The position numbers and the translations under genes were made by a program. Of a DNA stretch of 64,000 nt, positions 59,325-64,000 are shown piece by piece (position 1 is the stretch's first letter; each line of letters starts with the position of its first letter). The stretch comes from JAJAZB01 sp965249815 (GTDB lineage Bacteria > Bacteroidota > Bacteroidia > Cytophagales > Spirosomataceae): assembly GCA_965249815.1 (NCBI GenBank), contig CBDFMV010000003.1, positions 186,001-250,000 of the forward strand, written 5' to 3'. The notes beneath the pieces were generated by a model. The model made no database searches, had not been told where the DNA came from, and saw nothing but the letters and a program-made list of their open reading frames with translations.

Positions 59325-60524
59325 ATGAACAGACCCCTTGTCGTCCTGGCCTTTTCCGGGGGCCTCGACACCTCCTTCTGCGTTAAATACCTCACCGACG
59401 ACCGTGGCTACGACGTGCATTCCGTACTCGTGGATACAGGCGGTTTCAGTCGTTCGGAAATCACTCAGATTGAAAAAAATGCCTACGAACTGGGCGTGAA
59501 ACAGCACGTTACGCTCGATGTCGTCAACGATTACTACGAACACTGCCTGAAGTACCTCGTGTTTGGCAACGTGCTGAAAAACAATACGTACCCGCTGTCG
59601 GTGAGCGCCGAGCGGGTGTTTCAGGCCCTGGCCGTGGCCGAGTACACCAAGCAGGTGAGCGCGCAGGCCGTCGCCCACGGCAGCACGGGCGCGGGCAACG
59701 ACCAGGTGCGCTTCGACGTGGTGTTCCGCATCGTGATTCCCGACGTGGAGGTTATCACGCCCATCCGCGACCTGCGCCTGAGCCGCGAAGCCGAAATCGA
59801 GTATTTGACCGAAAAAGGCGTCGCCCGCGACTGGACCAAAGCCGCGTACAGCATCAACAAGGGCCTTTGGGGCACGTCGGTGGGCGGGCGCGAAACGCTC
59901 ACCTCCGGCGGCTACCTGCCCGAAGAAGCCTGGCCGACGCAACTCAGCAAAACCGCCGCCGAACTCGTCGAACTGCGCTTCGAGCGCGGCGAGTTGAAGG
60001 GTATCGACGGCGAGCCGTTTGAAAACCCCGTGGACGCCGTCCGGAAACTCACCGAGCTGGCCGCGCCCTTTGCCGTGGGCCGCGACATCCACGTCGGCGA
60101 CACGATCATCGGCATCAAAGGCCGGGTCGGGTTCGAAGCTCCGGCTCCGCTGATTATCCTCAAAGCCCACCACGCGCTCGAAAAACACGTTTTGACGGAG
60201 CAACAGCAGCAATTGAAAGACCTCCTGGCCGCGCCCTACGGCACGATGCTCCACAAAGGCCAGTTTCTGGAACCGGCCATGCGCGACATCGAGACGTTTT
60301 TGGAAAGCACCCAGGAGCACGTCACGGGCACGGTGCAGGTGCAACTGGCCCCGTACCGCTTCCACGTGCTGGGCATCGGGTCGCCCTACGATTTGATGAG
60401 CAACGCCTTTGGCAGCTACGGCGAAATGAACACCGCCTGGACCGGCGACGACGTACGGGGTTTCTCGAAAATTTTGTCGAACCAGACGATGATTCACCGG
60501 AAGGTGACGGAGGCGAACGAGTGA
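59325..60524 (+). CDS. argG: Argininosuccinate synthase
   Basis: A 399-residue ATP-dependent ligase joining citrulline and aspartate. It shows the ATP loop VLAFSGGLDTSFCVKYLTDD at residue 8, AQAVAHGSTGAGNDQVRFDV near 112, YSINKGLWGTSVGGRETL near 172 and GTVQVQLAPYRFHVLGIGSP near 340. ATG 59325 is preferred over TTG 59319 on start codon and spacing to the -7-like box at 59278-59284. A toxin-antitoxin pair separates it from argC. Confidence 0.95.
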   Translation: MNRPLVVLAFSGGLDTSFCVKYLTDDRGYDVHSVLVDTGGFSRSEITQIEKNAYELGVKQHVTLDVVNDYYEHCLKYLVFGNVLKNNTYPLSVSAERVFQALAVAEYTKQVSAQAVAHGSTGAGNDQVRFDVVFRIVIPDVEVITPIRDLRLSREAEIEYLTEKGVARDWTKAAYSINKGLWGTSVGGRETLTSGGYLPEEAWPTQLSKTAAELVELRFERGELKGIDGEPFENPVDAVRKLTELAAPFAVGRDIHVGDTIIGIKGRVGFEAPAPLIILKAHHALEKHVLTEQQQQLKDLLAAPYGTMLHKGQFLEPAMRDIETFLESTQEHVTGTVQVQLAPYRFHVLGIGSPYDLMSNAFGSYGEMNTAWTGDDVRGFSKILSNQTMIHRKVTEANE

Positions 60525-60553
60525 GGATTGTTTAACCACAAACGACCCAACCA

Positions 60554-60805
60554 ATGGAACTCACTAAAGTTGATGTAACCCGGCAAGGCAACCGGCAGGT
60601 GCTGTTATTGCCCGAAACCGTACACCTGGCCGACGAAGAGGTGTACACCGTTCAGATCGGCACGTCGGTGATGCTGTACTCCAAGCCCCGTACGTCGTGG
60701 GAGGAGTGGTGGAAAAACCTGGAATTGTTCACGGACGATTTTATGGCCGATGGCCGTCAACAACCGACGGAACAACAAAAACGCGATTTCTTTTTTGACG
60801 AATGA
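60554..60805 (+). CDS. vapB: VapB-type antitoxin
   Basis: An 83-residue protein with an AbrB/SpoVT-like N-terminal strand region (MELTKVDVTRQGNRQVLLLP, then EEVYTVQIGTSVMLYSKP) for DNA binding, and a C-terminal half rich in Trp and Asp (WEEWWKNLELFTDDFMADGR) that would wrap the toxin. Its last codons overlap the start of the PIN toxin by four bases (ATGA). It begins 29 bases after argG, in the same direction, so it is probably co-transcribed with the arginine genes. Confidence 0.85.
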   Translation: MELTKVDVTRQGNRQVLLLPETVHLADEEVYTVQIGTSVMLYSKPRTSWEEWWKNLELFTDDFMADGRQQPTEQQKRDFFFDE

Positions 60806-61203
60806 AATACCTGCTCGACACCAACATCTGCTCGTACATTGTCAGCCGGAGGCCTCCGGCTGCTTATGAACGGTTTCAACAGGAATCATTCAAAGAAATT
60901 GCCGTCTCCACTATTACCCTGTCCGAGTTGTTTTTTGGGGTAACGAAAAGTACGCATCCTGAACGAAATGAGGTTGCGTACCGGTCCTTCCTCGAACCTC
61001 TGACCATCCTCGACTTCGATGCCGAAGCCGCCGCCCATTACGGTGACATCCGCGCCAGCCTCGAACGTAAAGGCACGCCCATTGGCCCGTTCGACCTGCT
61101 CATCACCGCCCACGCCCGCAGCCGGAACCTGACGCTGGTGACCAACAATGAACGCGAGTTCGCCCGCGTGGACGGCCTGAACCTTGAAAACTGGATTAAA
61201 TGA
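60802..61203 (+). CDS. vapC: VapC-type PIN-domain toxin
   Basis: A 133-residue PIN ribonuclease. The acidic site is complete: Asp in KYLLDTNICSYIVS, Glu in ITLSELFFGVTKS, Asp in GPFDLLITAHARSRNLTLVT and the final NNEREFARVDGLNLENW. It overlaps its antitoxin by ATGA at the start and argC by ATGA at the end (61200-61203). Tight coupling to a biosynthetic gene is unusual for a toxin. Targets would be tRNA or rRNA by family. Confidence 0.9.
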   Translation: MKYLLDTNICSYIVSRRPPAAYERFQQESFKEIAVSTITLSELFFGVTKSTHPERNEVAYRSFLEPLTILDFDAEAAAHYGDIRASLERKGTPIGPFDLLITAHARSRNLTLVTNNEREFARVDGLNLENWIK

Positions 61204-62159
61204 CCATCGGCCTCATCGGCGGAGCTGGCTACACAGGTGGCGAACTGCTCCGCATTTTGTTGAACCACCCACAGGCCCAAATCGCCTTCGTCCACAGCAA
61301 CTCGCAGGCGGGCAAGCCCGTCTGGGGTACGCACACGGATTTGGTGGGCGACACGGAGTTGACGTTCTCCGGCGAACCCGATTTGGGCGCGGCGGAAGTG
61401 CTTTTTCTCTGCTCCGGCCACGGGGAGTCGAAGAAATTTCTGGCCGAAAACCCGCCTTCCGACGGGCAAAAAGTCATCGACCTCAGCACCGACTTCCGCG
61501 ACCAGTCCGACGGCTTCGTGTACGGCCTGCCGGAATTGCAGCGGGGAAAAATAAGGCAGGCCCGGCGAATCGCCAACCCGGGTTGTTTCGCCACGAGCAT
61601 TGAACTGGCGCTGCTGCCGCTGGCGGCGGCGGGTTTACTGAAAACCGACGTTCATGTTTCGGCCATCACGGGCAGCACCGGAGCCGGGCAGGCCCTCGCG
61701 CCCACGAGCCATTTTAGCTGGCGGAGCAACAACGCGAGCATTTACAAGGCCTTCACGCACCAGCACCTGACCGAAATCGGCATGACGCTCCGCACGCACC
61801 AGCCGGATTTTGGCGGTCGGGTCCATTTTATTCCTTACCGGGGCGCGTTCACGCGGGGCATTCTGGCCAACGTGTACACCGACTTTGCCGGAACCCTCGA
61901 TGAAGCGAAACGTCTGTACGACCAGTATTACGCCCCGCACCCGTTCACGCACCTCAGCGACGCGCCCGTGGACGTGAAGCAGGTTGTCGGTACGAACAAG
62001 TGCCTGATTCACCTGGAGTTGCACCAGGGCCAGTTGCTCGTGAGCAGCGTCATCGACAACCTCACCAAAGGCGCCTCCGGCCAGGCGGTTCAGAACCTGA
62101 ACCTGCTCTTCGGGCTGGATGAAACGACGGGGCTTAAGCTAAGAAGCATTGGTTTTTAG
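61200..62159 (+). CDS. argC: N-acyl-gamma-glutamyl-phosphate reductase
   Basis: A 319-residue NADPH enzyme for the third step of arginine synthesis. It begins MTIGLIGGAGYTGGELLRIL (Rossmann), shows VLFLCSGHGESKKFLAENPP near residue 65, the catalytic cysteine in IANPGCFATSIELALLPL near 130, and SAITGSTGAGQALAPTSHFS near 160. The start overlaps the vapC stop (ATGA), so its translation depends on the toxin gene. A hairpin-bearing gap of 93 bases leads to argD. Confidence 0.95.
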   Translation: MTIGLIGGAGYTGGELLRILLNHPQAQIAFVHSNSQAGKPVWGTHTDLVGDTELTFSGEPDLGAAEVLFLCSGHGESKKFLAENPPSDGQKVIDLSTDFRDQSDGFVYGLPELQRGKIRQARRIANPGCFATSIELALLPLAAAGLLKTDVHVSAITGSTGAGQALAPTSHFSWRSNNASIYKAFTHQHLTEIGMTLRTHQPDFGGRVHFIPYRGAFTRGILANVYTDFAGTLDEAKRLYDQYYAPHPFTHLSDAPVDVKQVVGTNKCLIHLELHQGQLLVSSVIDNLTKGASGQAVQNLNLLFGLDETTGLKLRSIGF

Positions 62160-62170
62160 GTTTAAAATAG

Positions 62171-62234
62171 TCAATGCTCAGCGTTCAATGAATCCATTCG
62201 CTGTTGAAAATTGAGCATTGAATGTTAAGCATTC
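62171..62234. repeat. Intergenic hairpin between argC and argD
   Basis: TCAATGCTCAGCGTTCAATG at 62171-62190 pairs imperfectly with CATTGAATGTTAAGCATTC at 62216-62234. It contains TTGAAAATTGAGCATTGAA, shared with the hairpin at 29995-30083. It lies inside the arginine operon. Confidence 0.7.
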
Positions 62235-62252
62235 TTAAATAAAGCATTGAAA

Positions 62253-63386
62253 ATGACCCTCTTCAACGTCTACCCCCTCTACGACATCGAGCCGGTGAAA
62301 GCCCGGGGCAGTTGGCTCTGGGACCGCAACGGCACGCAATACCTCGATCTCTACGGCGGCCACGCGGTCATTTCCATCGGCCACGCGCACCCCCACTACG
62401 TCGCCAAACTCACCGACCAGTTGAACCGCATCGGATTTTATTCCAACTCGGTACGCATCCCGTTGCAGGACGAACTGGCCGACAAGCTGGGCAAACTCAG
62501 CGGGTGCGACGACTACGGGCTGTTTTTGTGCAACTCAGGGGCGGAGGCCAATGAAAACGCGTTGAAAGTGGCGTCATTTTTCAACGGGCGAAAAAAAGTG
62601 ATTGCGTTCAAAAAGTCGTTTCACGGCCGCACCGCCGGGGCCGTCGCCGCCACCGACAACCCGGCCATCGTCGCCCCGGTTAATTTCAACGAACACGTTA
62701 CGTTTTTGCCGTTCAACGACGTCGCTGCGCTCGAAAACGCGATGAACGACGAGGTTTGCGCCGTCATTGTCGAAGGCATTCAGGGCGTAGGCGGCATCAA
62801 CGTAGCGTCGGACGATTTCCTGCAAACCGCCCGTCGCCTGTGCGACCAAACCGGGGCCTGCCTCATCCTCGACGGCGTGCAGTGCGGCTATGGGCGTTCA
62901 GGTAAGTTCTTTTCGCACCAGTTTTCGGGCATCCAGCCCGACCTGATTACGACGGCCAAGGGCATGGGCAACGGCTTCCCGATTGGCGGCGTGCTCATCG
63001 CGCCGAAATTTCACGCCAAACACGGGATGCTGGGCACCACTTTCGGCGGCAACCACCTCGCCTGCGCGGCGGCGGTGGCCGTGCTCGACATCATCGAAGA
63101 AGAAAACTTGATGGAAAACGCCGCCCGGCTGGGCGCATACCTGATGGAAAACCTGCGCGGCCTCGGCGGCATCCGCGAAATACGCGGGCGCGGGCTGATG
63201 ATTGGCATCGAACTCGACCAACCCGTGGACAAGGTGCGCGACGCGCTGCTGTTCGAGCACCGCATTTTCTGCGGCTACGCGGGCAAGCACACGCTGCGGC
63301 TGTTGCCCAGCCTCGCGCTCGGTCAGGCCGAGGCCGATCAGTTTCTGGAAGCGTTCAGTGCAGTGATGGCGGTTTCTGTTCCGTAA
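62253..63386 (+). CDS. argD: N-acylornithine aminotransferase
   Basis: A 377-residue class III PLP aminotransferase. It shows GSWLWDRNGTQYLDLYGGHA near residue 20, CNSGAEANENALKVASFFNG near 92, LILDGVQCGYGRSGKFFSHQ near 207, and the PLP lysine in LITTAKGMGNGFPIGGVLIA near 235. ATG 62253 (MTLFNVYPLYDIEP) is chosen over TTG 62247. Whether it acts on N-acetyl- or N-succinylornithine cannot be read from sequence; operon context favours the acylated pathway. Confidence 0.94.
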   Translation: MTLFNVYPLYDIEPVKARGSWLWDRNGTQYLDLYGGHAVISIGHAHPHYVAKLTDQLNRIGFYSNSVRIPLQDELADKLGKLSGCDDYGLFLCNSGAEANENALKVASFFNGRKKVIAFKKSFHGRTAGAVAATDNPAIVAPVNFNEHVTFLPFNDVAALENAMNDEVCAVIVEGIQGVGGINVASDDFLQTARRLCDQTGACLILDGVQCGYGRSGKFFSHQFSGIQPDLITTAKGMGNGFPIGGVLIAPKFHAKHGMLGTTFGGNHLACAAAVAVLDIIEEENLMENAARLGAYLMENLRGLGGIREIRGRGLMIGIELDQPVDKVRDALLFEHRIFCGYAGKHTLRLLPSLALGQAEADQFLEAFSAVMAVSVP

Positions 63387-63396
63387 AAAAAGCAAA

Positions 63397-63419
63397 CACG
63401 GAGAGGAACCCCCTCCGTG
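63397..63419 (+). terminator. Hairpin after argD
   Basis: CACGGAG at 63397-63403 pairs with CTCCGTG at 63413-63419, 10 bases past the argD stop. There is no T-run, so it may be an mRNA-processing or weak attenuator hairpin rather than a full terminator. Confidence 0.35.
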
Positions 63420-63575
63420 TGCCCAACAACCTATCAGAACAGCTTGCCAATCAGCAGATTGTGACTGACAAGAATCCAAAAATAGTCAGGTCTGGCGGGT
63501 TGTCAACCGGTCGTTCCGATTTTCTGACGTTTGTCAATGGGTACGCCGTTTTTTTGCGGCATTTCGTTTTGTTTC

Positions 63576-64000
63576 ATGCACCAATTTCTGTCCGTTCACG
63601 ACGTTCCTGACCTGCCCGCGCTGGTGCAGGAAGCCCGCACGCTCAAGCAAAATCCTTTCGCCCACGAGCACCTGGGGCGGCACCGCACGCTGGGGCTGCT
63701 GTTTTTCAACGCCAGCCTCCGCACCCGCCTGAGCACCCAGCGGGCCGCCCAGAACCTCGGCCTCCAGACGATGGTGATGAACGTGACGCAGGACTCGTGG
63801 GGGCTGGAATTCGAGGATGGGGTCGTCATGAACGGCGACAAGGCCGAGCACGTGAAGGAAGCCGCCGCCGTGATTGGGCAGTACTGCGAACTGATCGGCG
63901 TGCGCAGTTTCCCAACCTTGACCGACCGCGAAGGCGATTATTCCGAAAAAGTCATCAATCAGTTCGTGCGCTACGCGGGCCGCCCGCTCGTGAGCCTCGA
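63576..64000 (+). CDS. argF': N-succinylornithine carbamoyltransferase, partial
   Basis: The first 141 codons of a carbamoyltransferase, cut by the window end. From ATG 63576 it reads MHQFLSVHDVPDLPALVQEA, then the carbamoyl-phosphate loop in LLFFNASLRTRLSTQRAAQN (SLRTR in place of the STRTR of ordinary ornithine transcarbamylases), and TQDSWGLEFEDGVVMNGDKA. SLRTR and the tryptophan-bearing loop fit the ArgF' group of Bacteroidota, which uses N-succinyl-L-ornithine. A GACGTTTG box at about 63526-63533 may be its own promoter. Confidence 0.85.
   Translation, partial: MHQFLSVHDVPDLPALVQEARTLKQNPFAHEHLGRHRTLGLLFFNASLRTRLSTQRAAQNLGLQTMVMNVTQDSWGLEFEDGVVMNGDKAEHVKEAAAVIGQYCELIGVRSFPTLTDREGDYSEKVINQFVRYAGRPLVSL

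Overview
The window looks like a chromosomal segment of a GC-rich member of the Bacteroidota, most likely order Cytophagales (Spirosoma/Larkinella-like); the genus cannot be fixed from sequence alone. Supporting signs are the TAnnTTTG-type -7 promoter boxes about 20-50 bases before many starts, a SusC/SusD pair with ECF sigma and FecR anti-sigma factors, two DUF6089 barrels, two OmpH/Skp genes beside bamA, a LytTR regulator with a HisKA_2-type kinase, and an arginine operon ending in an ArgF'-type carbamoyltransferase. Most of the window is about 60% GC by eye. No rRNA, tRNA, CRISPR array or insertion sequence was seen.

Layout. 0.1-7.7 kb: a DUF433 protein, a zincin-like protein, a ChaN-like protein, a KA/E-rich helical protein, an S9 peptidase and a type II NADH dehydrogenase. 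7.9-10.3 kb: an AT-rich two-gene unit, a TrpB-like PLP enzyme (frameshifted near its N-terminus) coupled by an ATGA overlap to a GAF plus TIR-like protein. This is the best candidate for an undescribed system. 10.3-14.7 kb: membrane and redox genes. 14.8-16.7 kb: an AT-rich restriction-modification-like pair. 16.8-20.9 kb: two small genes (one frameshifted), DAHP synthase/chorismate mutase, proline dehydrogenase and lspA. 20.9-32.6 kb: a GH13-like protein, then an envelope cluster read leftward (nadK, two DUF6089 barrels, uppS, bamA, two skp-like genes) with CBS and hydrolase genes. 32.8-39.8 kb: sigma - FecR - SusC - SusD, without adjacent hydrolases.

39.9-51.8 kb: two flavoproteins, a GNAT, an anchored zincin, a DUF4143 ATPase, a collagen-like lipoprotein, a kinase/LytTR pair with a frameshifted regulator, and proBA. 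52.1-57.3 kb: two tandem Tat-signal aminotransferases, a Tat-signal amino-acid oxidase and a secreted Hint-domain protein. 57.4-64 kb: aat, then the arginine operon (GNAT, argG, argC, argD, argF', running off the end), with a VapBC-type toxin-antitoxin pair inserted between argG and argC and overlapping argC by four bases.

Two features recur. First, many intergenic spaces hold long hairpins: a G/C-rich palindromic element seen twice, and a series of internally periodic hairpins that often sit inside operons and touch stop or start codons. Second, three genes (TrpB-like, the 78-aa protein at 17.1 kb, and the LytTR regulator) are each broken by what looks like one missing base, which is either real decay, programmed frameshifting or residual assembly error.
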